A stretch of 64,000 bases of DNA from Flectonema sp. DT1601. Lineage: Eukaryota; Euglenozoa; Diplonemea; Diplonemida; Diplonemidae. The stretch is taken from positions 440,501-504,500 of the forward strand of contig OZ025834.1 in assembly GCA_964019425.1 (NCBI GenBank), given 5' to 3'. This document shows, piece after piece, positions 30,871 through 42,688 of this stretch; positions within the stretch are counted from its first letter, which is position 1, and the number at the start of each line of letters is the position of its first letter. The translations under genes were made by a program, and so were the position numbers. The notes below the pieces were generated by a model, which saw only the letters and a list, made by a program, of their open reading frames with translations, had not been told where the DNA came from and ran no database searches.

Positions 30871-31011
30871 CATCTCAAAGACACATTTTTCGAGCGAAAG
30901 AGAATTATGGCAGCAACGTTAACGCTTTTATTTTACAGGCTTGTACAGTTTGCGCAAAAAAAAAAAAAAAAAAAAAAAAAAACAGAGTGTGAGAATTATT
31001 TTCCGACGAGG
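30871..31011 (+). repeat. Dispersed structured repeat, copy 4 (possible small RNA)
   Basis: Closest to the copy at 25061 (CATCTC, CGAGCGAAAGAGAATTATGG, CAGCAACGTTAACGC, ACAGAGTGTGAGAATTATT). An A-run of about 25 bases is inserted after TTTGCGC. The GCCGATTC end is lost, so this copy is probably decayed. Confidence 0.4.
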
Positions 31012-31834
31012 AAAAAAAAAAAAAAATAATAATAATAAAAAAACCTACTGAGAAACAGCTTTCTATGTAGGATTTATTTTTATTTTATTTTTTTTTTTTT
31101 TATGTACCAATTTAAATCAAAACAAAACAAAAAACGCATCTTCTTTAGTTTGTGAGTACTTAGCGAGTACGATGTTGTGAAGAGGTGTGCTTGTTATTAA
31201 TCTTCAGTCCCTTTTTTTTTATTTATTTATTTCTTTATTCTCACAATAGATCGATCACTTTTTTGGTATCCAACCTTTTGTCCATTACTCTCTTTTCTCG
31301 TCAATTAAAATTTCTGAAAAAAAAAAAACGCAACAACGAAAAATCAAAATATCAGGCTAACATTTTTCCTTAAATCAGTAATCGTCACCTGTATTTGTGA
31401 CGAGAGTTGGTTTTTTTGAATCTTGTTTTCAGCGATTGTGATTATTTTTTTCTTGACCCTCTCTCTCCTTCGAACGATTGTTTAAACGATCAAGTAGAGA
31501 CACATTCCCCTGAATTTGAAAACTTCTTGAGGCCACCTGTTGACATAAATAATCAGAATCCGTGAGACGAATGAAGCCTTGACTTGATTCGTCGCGCTGT
31601 CAGATAGAAGTGTTTTCTTTTCGTTTTTTTCCCTCCTCTGTATCTTTTTACCCTGAAATTAGTGTACATAGGCCTTCCCAATGGCACGCACACGCGTAAT
31701 TTCAAAAAAAAAAAATTTGAGAAAAAATAATCATCCGGACGACGACAACTTACAAATGTTGAAAAAAACAAAACAAAGAATCCCTGCCCTCTCCTCCGTA
31801 TGTTTGTGAATTGTTTGCCCCCTTGAAATTGGTG

Positions 31835-31865
<31 letters not shown>

Positions 31866-32669
31866 GAAACCTATCTCCTGCTTCCCATCTTCCCAAGTGA
31901 ATATATATACCCTGCCGTCTCCCATTGCGTTTCGAGACCCGTCAATGATTCTTCGATGCGCTCCTTCACTAATTTGTATAAACCTGTTTTTTGAATTTTG
32001 TAGGACTTTTTTAAGTCCCGTGTGATGTTGTTTCATGTTCTTATCTCCCTTCCCTCTTTTCAGTGGTTCAGTTGGTTGCATTGCGTTCCTTCACGATACG
32101 TGTCAATTGCTTATCAGGATTTATTCTGTGATTCGCAATTGGCAGAACCTGTCTCTTGTTTTCTTTTGTTCCCCCACCCTCTTCTTTTTATTTTTTTTTC
32201 AGTACAGTAAATCAGCTCATCGGAGACTAAAGCAAGAAGACTTCTTGTTTTTGATGTGCAAAATACGGACGCCTGATTTTTTTTGATTGAGCAAAAATCT
32301 TATTGATTTCGTCACGTTGTATTATTTATCTCTTTCGAAATTTTACTTTTTTTTTTCTTTTTTTAAATCAAGCCAGCAATTGTTTACATTTAGAAAAAAA
32401 AAAAGAAAAAAAAAAAAAGTACAAGTTGTAACGTAGGAATATTTGGTAATCCCCTTCACCATTCGTATTCCCCGGGTCGATAGGTCACAATTTACTGACT
32501 CGTAAATTAGCGAATTGGCGAGCAACGAGAAACGTCTTTGGTACTTGTTTAGTTATTTTAGTTCTTTCGTTACCTTTCATGCCACGAAAAGAAAGAAAAA
32601 AAAAAAAAGAAAAGAAAAGAAAACCCATCTTATTTGTAAGTTATAGTTTCTTCTCTTTTCCCACTAAAA

Positions 32670-32703
<34 letters not shown>

Positions 32704-32754
32704 CAGGGAGAAAGTAACACTGAAAGAGTCTACAAGGTTACTTCAGTAGAACAC

Positions 32755-32886
32755 GTGTAGGATGTATTCCTCCTGTTGGAGCCGAAATGGATTCAAAAGA
32801 AGCGGCGGTTCAAATGCCCTACCCATGTGCCGGAGGGTTGTACCACCAACCGAGACATCGGGTAATTTCGTAATTACCACATGCAA
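32755..32886 (+). ncRNA. Candidate structured RNA with two perfect hairpins
   Basis: A GC-richer island. Perfect stems are GGTTG/CAACC (32836-32840 with 32847-32851) and GGTAATT/AATTACC (32861-32867 with 32872-32878), followed by ACATGC. The terminal hairpin then ACA plus three bases recalls the 3' end of an H/ACA snoRNA, but stem sizes are small and no H box is identified. A tRNA B-box-like GGTTCAAATGCC at 32804 does not form a T arm. Confidence 0.25.
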
Positions 32887-33589
32887 TGGTTAAAATATTA
32901 GTGAAGAAAAAAAAAAAAAAAAAAAAAAAGGGAAAAAGAAACAAAGAACGAAAATTTCCGATTCTAGTTACAGACATACTCCTTTTCTTTTTGTTCTCGG
33001 GACATTAAGAGCAGGGAAAACAAACAAACAAAAAAAAAAAAAAACACACGTTTTGGGTAACCTGAGTGAACTCCCATGTTTGAGTTTATTTTTTTAACGC
33101 ACTGATGTCTTGTGTGCCTTTTTACGATTTTTGAATTTCTCAAACAAAAACCGTTGCCGCAGACAAAAAAATAACATACTAAAAACAAAGAAACAATTAA
33201 GAAACAAAAAAAAACAGAGACATTATAGCATCGTTTGTATCTTCAATTCATAGAAGAATTGCAAAAAATTGAAATTTCAGGCTTCTGTCTCGTAGCTTGG
33301 CAGTGCGCTGGTGAGATCAACACGAAAACTAACGTTGTTACGATTTCACTTCAGAGAATCTGCAATGAGCTCCCTTTCTTGTTCTTCTTCTTTGGCTAGT
33401 CTTAGTTGTCACTACAGCCCGTTACTTTTGAGGGGGAAAAAAAAAAAAAAAAAGAGGTCTTCCCTCTTTATACATAACTATTTCACTCATAATTCTTGTC
33501 ACACTCCCCTGTGGGTGTTTCTCTTATTCAAATCGTCTTTCCATTGCACTGTGACAGTAGGTTCCTCACCTGCTGATTAGTGAAGCATG

Positions 33590-33735
33590 CAAGGCTGTGA
33601 CACTTTGACGTGAGGGGAAGACAAAAAAAGATCATCCTGCAGAGTTCACAGCGGGATGGATCTACCCCCATGTAATAATCCAAGTGTGGATTGCGCACGT
33701 TTCGACTTGGGGCAACATAACAGTCTTAAGTGACT
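33590..33735 (+). ncRNA. Candidate structured RNA
   Basis: A GC-richer island with hairpin CATCCTGC/GCGGGATG (33633-33640 with 33651-33658, one G-U pair) and CCAAGT/ACTTGG (33680-33685 with 33705-33710). No open frame covers it and no RNA family is recognised. Confidence 0.25.
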
Positions 33736-35859
33736 GCTTCTTCGATAAAAAGAAAAATTTAAAAAAAAAAAAAATTTATATCTTTCCAGTCTTCATTGAT
33801 TATTTGTTTTGTTTTGGCTTTTTGTTATGAATGTCATTAATGATTTAACGCGGCGGTTCGATGCCGGGCAGTGGTCTTTTTTCCCTTTTATATTTTCTGT
33901 CAACGTTCAATACGAACAACAGCCATTGCAGTTGCTCAATCAAACAACAAGAAAACAGAAAACATTAAAATTAAACAAGAAAAGAGAATCACTTGTTTGC
34001 TTTTAACTAAAACACTCCCTTAAGTTAGTTATGTTGCACCGTTGTCAGTCAAACATGTCAAACGGCAAAAAAAAAAAATATTTTTAAGTAAAATTGTTCC
34101 TTATTTTCCTTGCGTTTTTTATAACAGCAAGAGTTATATTTGTCACCCCTCTTTACCACCCTTTTATCTGTTTTCAAAGAATTAATTAAAAAAAAAAGTA
34201 ACTACACTCCGGAATTGCGAATTAGAATAGAGGTAAAGAGGTACATGGATTACTCTCGGAACCTTATTAGTTGCTCTGATTCACTGTGTCCTTACAACAG
34301 ATTGTTAAATTATCGTTTTTTATGTTACTATGATACAATGAAGCATTTGACTTCCTTTCATTCATATTCAAAGCAATTGTCTAAGAATAGCAATAGCTTG
34401 AGGAGGAAAAGCACGTTATTCACGTGCTTTGTATTAAGTAACTGCTTACCCCTCATGGAGGGACTTATCGTGAATCTGGATTGGATCTCATAAGAACCTC
34501 TTCAAGACGATTGGTGTGAGTTGGGAGATGTTTCCCCCTCACAGTAAAGTATTCATGTTTCACGGAGTCTTCTCGGTGTGGTAATCCCCAGAAAGAAAGT
34601 TAAAAATATGTTTTTTTCATCTACTCTGCTAAGTTGTCAGGACTCAGGGTTTTTTTTTCTTGCGTTGTACTTTACTTCAAGTACTCTAGCTTTAATATGG
34701 CAACGTGGTATTGAAATTAATTGCTGGCAATCCCCTTTTTCCCCCTTTCCTTTTTTAATTTTTTTTAATTTTTTTTCTTTTACCCCTACTCTCAGGGTTA
34801 ATAAAGAAAACAACAAAAGGAAAAAGTCTTTCGTGTTATTGCTTATGCGATCTGAGAATTAAGTTCAGCGCTACGAGCAATATTTGTACTATTTTCTTTC
34901 CTTTTCTCCCTTCATCCTCTTCCTCTGTTGTCGGTTTCGTTGTTTAAAGTCTCCTTTCATTCTGTACTTTGTTTTTATTTTTTCTCTCCCTTCAACGGGC
35001 TGTGTGTGTTTCCCCTGTTTTAATAATTAGGTCGGCTGATCCTTTTTGTGAAGAAGGCTTTGTCTTGCTTGGTTTTTTTAAAAACTTTTTTTTTTTGAGT
35101 TTTTTCAGGAGAACAAAAAAAAATAACAAAAGAAAAAGAAACGCGTGCTAGACGAACAACGCGATGGCTTTTTTTTTTTTTTTTAAATTCTTTTGGTAAA
35201 AAAAAAAAAAAAAAAAGACGTGGTCTTTACTGCGCAAGTGATTGATTGTTGTGCAACGGTTTGGGTTCTTTCATTTCTCCTTTATAATGACAATAGGGAA
35301 AAGAAGAAAAAGTGGATACATTATTACTCTTCGTTTATTATTTTCCGTTTTCCCGCCAACTAAGGCGCCGTATATAAAATTAACTGAAAATTAACACATC
35401 TTTAAAGTTAAAGGCTGTTTAGCTTCCACAGTCATGTCAACCCTCCCCGTATTCCAATTTTTGAAAGTGTTTGCGGTGTGCTCATATACATCATGATTAT
35501 GCTTTTATTTTATTTTATTTAAAAAAGATCTTTTTTAATCGTCTCCCTCCCTTCCAGAAGAAGACTAAGTTATTTTTTTTTTTTTTTCATCTAAAATCTT
35601 GTTTCTTGTTGTGCGTATTCCGTGAAGGCTGTCTAAACTACGGGCAGATTTTGCATTCGAAAGAACGAAAAAAAAAAGAAAAACAAACTGAACTTGTGTT
35701 GCTTTTCTGACCCTTGTGTTGTTAAGCCACTGATAACGCTTCTTCTACACGGTGTGTATATGCTTGAAGATTCTCTCTGAATTAAAAAAAAAAAAACCAC
35801 TTGCTAAATTCACATATATAACTGGTAAAGGGAAGTATTTTGCATCTTGTCTTTTTTCA

Positions 35860-35901
<42 letters not shown>

Positions 35902-36286
35902 TACCGACGTGGTCGGAGAAGAAACTATTCAGATTGAAAACCGTTATTTCCTATGGTCTCGTGAATTATTTTCCCCTCGTGCGACGGGACTGTGTCTGCG
36001 TTCAACGAAATATAAGGTTTTATCTCTGAAGTGGTTTTTTTTTGTTTTTTACTCATTCGGAACCCAGTTCACTGTAACATATGATTAAGGGTATTCTTGT
36101 TGTTATAAATGACTCGATTAATAACTCTTGGGCTCGCTAACCAATAAGTACCTCATCTAATTCGAAATAGGATTTTTTTTTTTAGGTGTTTTTTAATGTC
36201 TCTCCTTATTAATCCAGATCATGTGTGCTGCCTCGCGCCACTATTTCTTTATTTCTAAATTTAACCAGATAAATGCAGCCTTCTAT

Positions 36287-36320
<34 letters not shown>

Positions 36321-37210
36321 TTCTGATTTATTTTTCTTTTTTTTCTCGGTTAGGTCTCTGGTTAACTCTCTATATCCCATGTAGATAATTTGCTAACCGA
36401 AGGGGAAAAAAAAAAAATAAAATAAAATAAAGGATAATTAAATGAGTATTTTTTTTTTTCCGCTGTGTTTGTTCTACCTAATTAAAACAGCAAATTAATA
36501 ATATTGCCACTGATTTGAGCCTTGATGTTTCGAATTATTATGATCTCTCAAAGCCGACAGAAGGAAAAAAAAAAAAAGAAGAAGAAAAAAAAATTTTTTT
36601 TTTTATCCGCTCACACTTTTTTTAAAAGACTACCAGAGAAATTCTAGCTGACAAGGAAAACAACAGCAAAAATAACTATACTAGCATGTGTTTTTTTCCT
36701 TTTCCTGCATTTAAAAAAAAATAAAAAATAAAAAAATAGTTTTGCGTTATGTTATAAATAGGTTATGGCACTGATTTTCCTATAATTTTTTTTTTCATAT
36801 TTTTAAATAACCCCCCGCTTGAGATTTTTTGTATGCAGCTGTGTTAAATTCAGTATTAGACTATCACTGGGAACCTCCTCTGCGAAATTATGTAGAAGGT
36901 TGTTCCCCTGGTTTTCATATTTTGTTAGTCATTTATATATATTATTGGTTTTATTTTCTTTTTTTATGTTCTAAACCACTAGCCTTTTTAAAAAAAAAAA
37001 AAAAAAATTAGCATTCTAGCCATTTTCTTTTTTTTTTATTCATCAAGAGCGATTCTTGTTATATTAATTATTGATTTGCGACCAATCTGTGTGTTGGTAG
37101 AGAGAGTGGTACTCTCTGTTCATTTTTGGTTGTTTTGCGTTGAGGGGATATGAATACTATGTGAGAAACAAAGGACAAAGATGTTGAATTACTCATATGA
37201 AGTGTGTATG

Positions 37211-37250
<40 letters not shown>

Positions 37251-37384
37251 GCTCTGGATTTTAGTTTATTTTTCTCATCGGAGAAAGGCATCGCTTCTGC
37301 AAATTTTAGAAACTTATTTACTGGCTGTGGTGGAAAAAATGCAAAAAATAAAATAACAAAAAGAGAAATAAAAATGACCGTACT

Positions 37385-37560
37385 GGTACAAGTTACATCG
37401 GGCTTCCTCAGTTGTAGCTCCCGTACTGGGGGTTATGATTGTTGAAGATTACAACCCGTTGTATCAAAGACTTGTGCTCTATTAATGGTGGTAATGGAGC
37501 CCTGCTATTAGGCTCCTTCATTGGGGTTGAACGCGCTTACGTGTTAACCATACGCATACA
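37385..37560 (+). ncRNA. Candidate structured RNA with several hairpins
   Basis: A GC-richer island with stems CGGG/CCCG (37399-37402 with 37420-37423), GGGTT/AACCC (near 37428-37457) and the perfect GGAGCC/GGCTCC (37496-37501 with 37511-37516). GTACTGG occurs twice as a direct repeat. No family is recognised. Confidence 0.25.
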
Positions 37561-39359
37561 GGTATTATCCTAAGGAAGTAAAATATTTTCTTTTTCTTTT
37601 TTTTCAATCACTAAAGCGGTATTGCTAAATTCAACTGAATTTCCTGCACCTCTGTAATTTTGGTTTTTTTTTAATTTTTTTTTAAATTATTTTTTTTAAA
37701 AGTTACGAATAGGAAGATACGATGTATTTTTACTGCCACCTCTTACAAAGAAGACGGGGCAGTACATTTCAGCTCCTTATCTTGCTATGCATTATTTGCT
37801 TATCTCTTTTTTTTTGTACTAATCTGGTAGAGAGTGATTTGTATTCAACAGGATAAAAAAACTTATTAATATGTGTTTTTTTATGAAAGTTATAACTGTG
37901 GAAATATGTTTATTAAAAACTTATTTATTTTGGTTGGTTAAGGGTATTTTCTTCTGTTGCTAGTGGCTGTAGTGCCAGAGGGCAAAAAAAAAAAAAAAAA
38001 AAAAAAGAATTGTGGGTTATGTAATCCGCTCTGCTTTCACAACATAAGAATAGTTAGAAGACACTGCAATCATGGTTAATAAATAATGTATTTAGCTGCT
38101 TAGTATCAGTCGCTCTGCATAACCTCGCGCAACCTATTGAATGGAATTATTTATGTATTTAGCTGGGCTATGATTTGTTTTTTCCCCCTTGATCCCTACA
38201 TATCTTCTTGTCGGCTTTTTATTATGTTCTTCTCCTAGTGAAAAGTACCTTCTTATGAGCGATTTCATATGCGCACTTATTTTGTAGTTTGTTGTTGTTC
38301 GTGTGGTGGCCACACGAATTGGCTGTCGCTTGTTAGTCTTGTTTGGTTTTTTAATTTTTTTTTGTTTTTGTTTTTTACTCTTACAACGGTTCTTTTTTTT
38401 TTTTTTTTTCCTAATGAAACAGGAACAAGATTGCAAACAAATTAAAAAAAGGAAAGAAAGAAAGAAAGAAGGAAAAAAAAATAAAAAAATTTAGCGAAGA
38501 AATAAATGAAAAATAAGAAACAAAAAAGAACCGTTCTCCTTGCGTGTTGTGGTATTTTATTTTAGGTAAATCTGCGTATGCTCTGTGACACGTATTAAAT
38601 AACTAAAGTAAATGTGGCAATTCCTCGTTCACTAGCTACTTCTATCGGAGAGTGTGTGGAGTCTTTCTCTTATGGGTGCGATCATTTTTTCCTCATCGCA
38701 TACAGAATAGTAATTACCAAGAGCACTGCGTTTATGTGCCTTGAAATCTGAAGCCGAATCATAAAACCAAATTTTTATTTTTTATATTTTTATATTTATT
38801 TCTTTGTGATGATGCAGTCTGCCTCTTCGAAGTGGTGCTCTCTCTCAGGGGGACGACTTTGTTTTCTGCAAACGAATGACTGATAATGCGGGTACCTTAT
38901 TTCTAAAAGAAGAATTTATTTAACACTTTTCCTGTTTGTTTTACCCGCAAATAATTAGCTTTGAAGTTACTGAGTAACAGTCAGCTATTCCGGTTGGTTT
39001 ACAACGTGAACCATCGGATGTCATTTGTTTCATTGAAAAAAAGGGTCCCACAGTGGCCAGCCTACCTCCCCAGAAAGTTGTTTATCACTCTCGGGTTGAC
39101 TGTGATTAAATATTCATTTCTGACCTTATCCCTGTTGGTAGTTTGAGTCGGGTGTTGTGATTTTGAATACACTTTTATTCTTCTTCTTTTCTTTTTAGGC
39201 AGATGAATGCTTATTGAAAAAAAACGCAGGGACGGATGTTAACTTGTGTTGTTGTTGTTGTTGTTTTCCCTCCTCAATTATTTTATATCTCAAAACAGTT
39301 GAGGATCACTTGAGTGTTCCTCATACCAAAAAAAAAAAAAAAAAAAAAAAACGCACTAA

Positions 39360-41674
39360 ATGTCACTACCCGGAACTAATCCACGTGGTAGACGGAAGGC
39401 TCACGGTTATGTTAACGGTCCTTTATTTCGATCTGATTCACAAGTCACATGGGAAACCTTCTGGAGTAGAGTTGCAGAGATGCATAATCTAGACAAGGCA
39501 TCACTTCATCAACAATATGGATATTTATACCCACTCATTCGGTACTTGATGTGCTGTGAAGGAGAAGAGTTGACAGAAGCAAAACCCAACGTATTGTATG
39601 ACGTCTATAAGGGGTTTATGAATTATTTCCCTCCTGACTCAATGATGAATGATGTCAGGTGGTTAAACGATAGAGGATGTTTTTTAATTGGAGCTCACAC
39701 TACAAAGCTTCAAAGAGAAATGAAAACGAATGATCCATCAGTCTACTATGGTGAAGGCGCTGATATCCCTAGTGGTCGTAAAGTATATCGAAATGGAGAT
39801 TTTTTAATACGACCGTCGAAGCGTCTTGAGGGAAAACTAGTTGCCTCAGTTCTCAGAGGTGGTCAATTATTTCATAGCGTGATATACCACCGTCCACAGC
39901 AGCTGTGTCCTTTAGTTATAGATGGTTTCAGTAACCTATCGCCAGGTAAAACAGTTAGGTCGTTAAAACAATTAATTCATTGGCTTATTGAAGCCAGCGG
40001 ATCGGAATTTGATCGTCCTTGCGGTACTACTGTCGCAAAAAATGACCTCCTCATAACCGTAGCTTCTGACGACAGTCAAGCTCTTCTTGCCGAACTCGAC
40101 TCAGCTATAAAAAAAATGAACTTTACTTCTCATGATATTAAAAATTGGTCTGAACCAGATATCGATGAGCTACTAAAAGGATCACTACAGATGGATGTTA
40201 TAAAGAGAAATAAAGTAAAACGAGCTCTGATTCAACTACGAAACGAACCAGACAGCTTTACAAGTCACACAGGTGGACTAACATCAGACATGTCGGTTAC
40301 TAATTCACTCGGAAGGGCTGGGTCCTCATGGGATGGACGAATTAACCTAACTCCTCAACATGGTGGTTATATGATTAAGTGTGTTGAACCTGCTGGAGTA
40401 GCATATCGAGCAGAGAGGAACCTATCATCAATTCAACATTCACATCACGGAGTTAAACATGGTGCTATTGTCGAAGTCATATCGAGGGAAGGAAGTTTTT
40501 TTAGAACTGTAGAAGGATCTTATCTACCGAGTGAGATTGATGGATCCAACTGTTTTGAAGTAATGGAGACGGACTCTGCTTCTCTACCAGTAGTTGAATC
40601 ACAAACAGAGACATTAGAAATATCAAATGACACCACTAGATACCAAGTCCAATTAGCCGCAACCATCCTCGGTAAAGGATCCTATGGAGTCGTGCAAGCT
40701 GCTCTTGACATCAGCAGCGGAGAGCAACGTGCTATTAAAAAACTATCCATTGGAGGATGTGATAAAAAAGAGGTTGATTTGATCTTACGTGAATCCAGAC
40801 TAATGTCAAATCTTAACCATAAAAATATTGTTCGTTTTTATGGAAGTTTATTGACAACTTCTCATCTTCACTTGTGCATGGAATTCATGCAGAAAACTCT
40901 CTCTCAGTTGATTAAAGAGTATGGATTTTTATCAATTCTCTCTCTTTTTTTTTTTTTTTTTTAAATTTCTGATATATTTTAAATAAATAATCGAAAATAA
41001 TTTCAGATACAGTAAATTACCTATATCAGTTGTTCAGATGTATGGAAGACAAGTCGCAGAGGGTCTACAATATTTGCATAGCCAGAATGTTGCTCACAGA
41101 GTATGTTATTATATATCATTGTGATGGGTTTTAAAAGGAGGGGGGGGGAAAAAATATAAATAAAATAAAATAAAAATAGGACATCAAACCCTCTAATATA
41201 TTAGTTGACCAATCTGGGAATGCAAAACTTTCAGATTTCGGATGTTCAAAGTCGTTGTCGTCAAACAAGGGAGGTACAGTAACTGGTACATTCGGAAATA
41301 GTCTTGTAGGTACCCCAGCATACATGGCTCCTGAAGTCATTACGATGTGCGTCGCTGGTAAGAAAGAAGAACAAAACAGTCCAACTGACTTAAAGGGACC
41401 TGACATCTGGGCTGTTGGATGTACTTTCTTAGAGATGTGCACTGGTTGTAAGCCTTGGAAAGATGATGACCCTCTAAGGTTAATGTTTAAACTTGCTTCA
41501 GAACCTAACTTACTCCCTGATTTCCCTCAAGACGAATCTCCAGAGTTCACAGACCTCCTCTCGAAAACTGTCGAAAGCGATCCTACAAAAAGAATAAATA
41601 TTGATCAGTTAGTTGATCATTTGTTTTTCTCAACGTCATTCGAAAGATCAGCGCAGCCAGTTGATGCTGAATGA
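39360..41674 (+). CDS. SH2-like / SAM-like / SH3-like multidomain protein kinase (three exons)
   Basis: The CDS is 39360-40918, 41007-41100 and 41180-41674, giving 715 residues. Residues about 135-220 are SH2-like: NGDFLIRPSKRLEGKLVASV, with the arginine of the phosphotyrosine-binding FLIRPS string, and HSVIYHRP. Residues about 240-300 resemble a SAM domain. About 335-410 look SH3-like (GAIVEVISREGSFFRTVEG). The kinase domain, about 430-705, has GKGSYGVV, the lysine in EQRAIKK, HRDIKPSNILVD split by intron 2, DFGCSK and GTPAYMAPEV, then DIWAVGCTFLEMCTGCKPW. The last string is typical of MAP3K/STE11-type serine/threonine kinases. All catalytic residues are present. Dictyostelium SHK kinases combine SH2 with a kinase in another order. 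A phosphotyrosine-responsive signalling role is inferred. Confidence 0.92.
40919..41006 (+). other. Kinase intron 1
   Basis: 88 nt, donor GTATGG, acceptor TTTCAG. It is phase 2. Splicing gives KEYSKLPISVVQMYGRQ, the expected kinase subdomain VIa approach. Confidence 0.9.
41101..41179 (+). other. Kinase intron 2
   Basis: 79 nt, donor GTATGT, acceptor AAAAATAG with no pyrimidine tract. It is phase 0 and splits the catalytic HRD motif between Arg and Asp. Confidence 0.92.
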
Positions 41675-42688
41675 TAATTGCTTCTATGTTGCGGCACTTA
41701 CTATAATATTATTAATTTAGAGAGGCAGACGAAACAGGGAAAAAAAAAAAAAAAAAAAAAAAAAGACAACAAAGTGAAGATACAAACATGTGATTCTATT
41801 GGAAATTGAGGGGAGAAAAAAAAAAAAAAAAAAATTGTTAGAAATAAATTGCACTTACGCCTTTCTTGGATCTGTTCTGTTTGCACTAATTTTCTTTATT
41901 CGTGTTAAGCCTTCTTCTTTCTTTCTTTCTTTTTTTATTATTATTCTCCATGATACAGAATCGTTTCACTGTATGCGTATTACCGCATGTTTCCCCGGCT
42001 GTTTTTGTTCATTAATCTCAATTAAAAAAAAAAAGTTTGCTTGCGGCTGTTGCGCCTTCAGCATGAGGTGGAAGCCTCAATGCTGCATGGCTGCACACGC
42101 GGTAACGTGTAACGTGTTTATACAGGCCGGGCTTACCCGTACCAAAGATAGCAGCGGGGGAATGAATGTCCTAATCGTTTTTCCTACCTCCGATACTACT
42201 GCCCTATCCCACCTCAGTGGTCACTTTGTTTTTGTTTGTTTTATTATGCTCTTGGATGGGAAATATTGTTGTCTTTTTTTTTTTTTTTTTTTTTTTGAGA
42301 ATTATGATTAGCTCACTTCTTCGAATTGTTTTTTTTTGTGAAATATTTGATATTAAACTTGTAGTACGAAGGCCTACCTCACGAGATATAATAAATAGGT
42401 TGGGATCTCTTGTTCTGGGAAGGATATTAGAGTATTCTTGTGATCAGTTTATTGCTTGCAGCGCTCTCATAGCCATCCCTTTCCTTTATTCATATACAAA
42501 AAGGGTATAATAAGTACCCGGTCTTCAGGGATGTTGAGAGTTTGCATTTCAGTCGTTCGTGTGTGTGTTTTGTGCTGGAAAAAAAATCTTCAGAACACAA
42601 AAAAAAAACTTTTTTTTTTTAAAAAAAGATGGAGTGATGAAATACATAATCGAGAGTACGTTGATTAGTATTTTCGGTTATTGTGCCG
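41675..42688. other. Intergenic spacer
   Basis: No gene supported. A-runs lie near 41740-41764 and 41816-41834, and a T-run near 42274-42296. Confidence 0.45.

Larger units (their letters stand above)
31012..39359. other. About 8 kb without supported genes
   Basis: Both strands carry only low-complexity or shadow frames. The region is AT-rich and full of homopolymers, including an A-run of 38 at 37211-37248 and a T-run near 36292-36319. Part of the retroelement 3' repeat lies at about 34205-34345. A stretch near 36638-36690 resembles 15850-15885 (GCTGACAAGGA, AACTATACTAG, CATGTGTTTT). Three GC-richer hairpin islands are listed separately. Confidence 0.45.

Noticed and set aside
32804-32815. 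tRNA B-box-like GGTTCAAATGCC
   Set aside because: No T-arm pairing, A box or acceptor stem could be made around it.
33843-33870. tRNA B-box-like GGTTCGATGCC
   Set aside because: Only three T-stem pairs form and no upstream A box is visible.
34140-34493. 117-codon + strand ORF
   Set aside because: Runs through a copy of the retroelement 3' repeat; no domain or coding-like composition.
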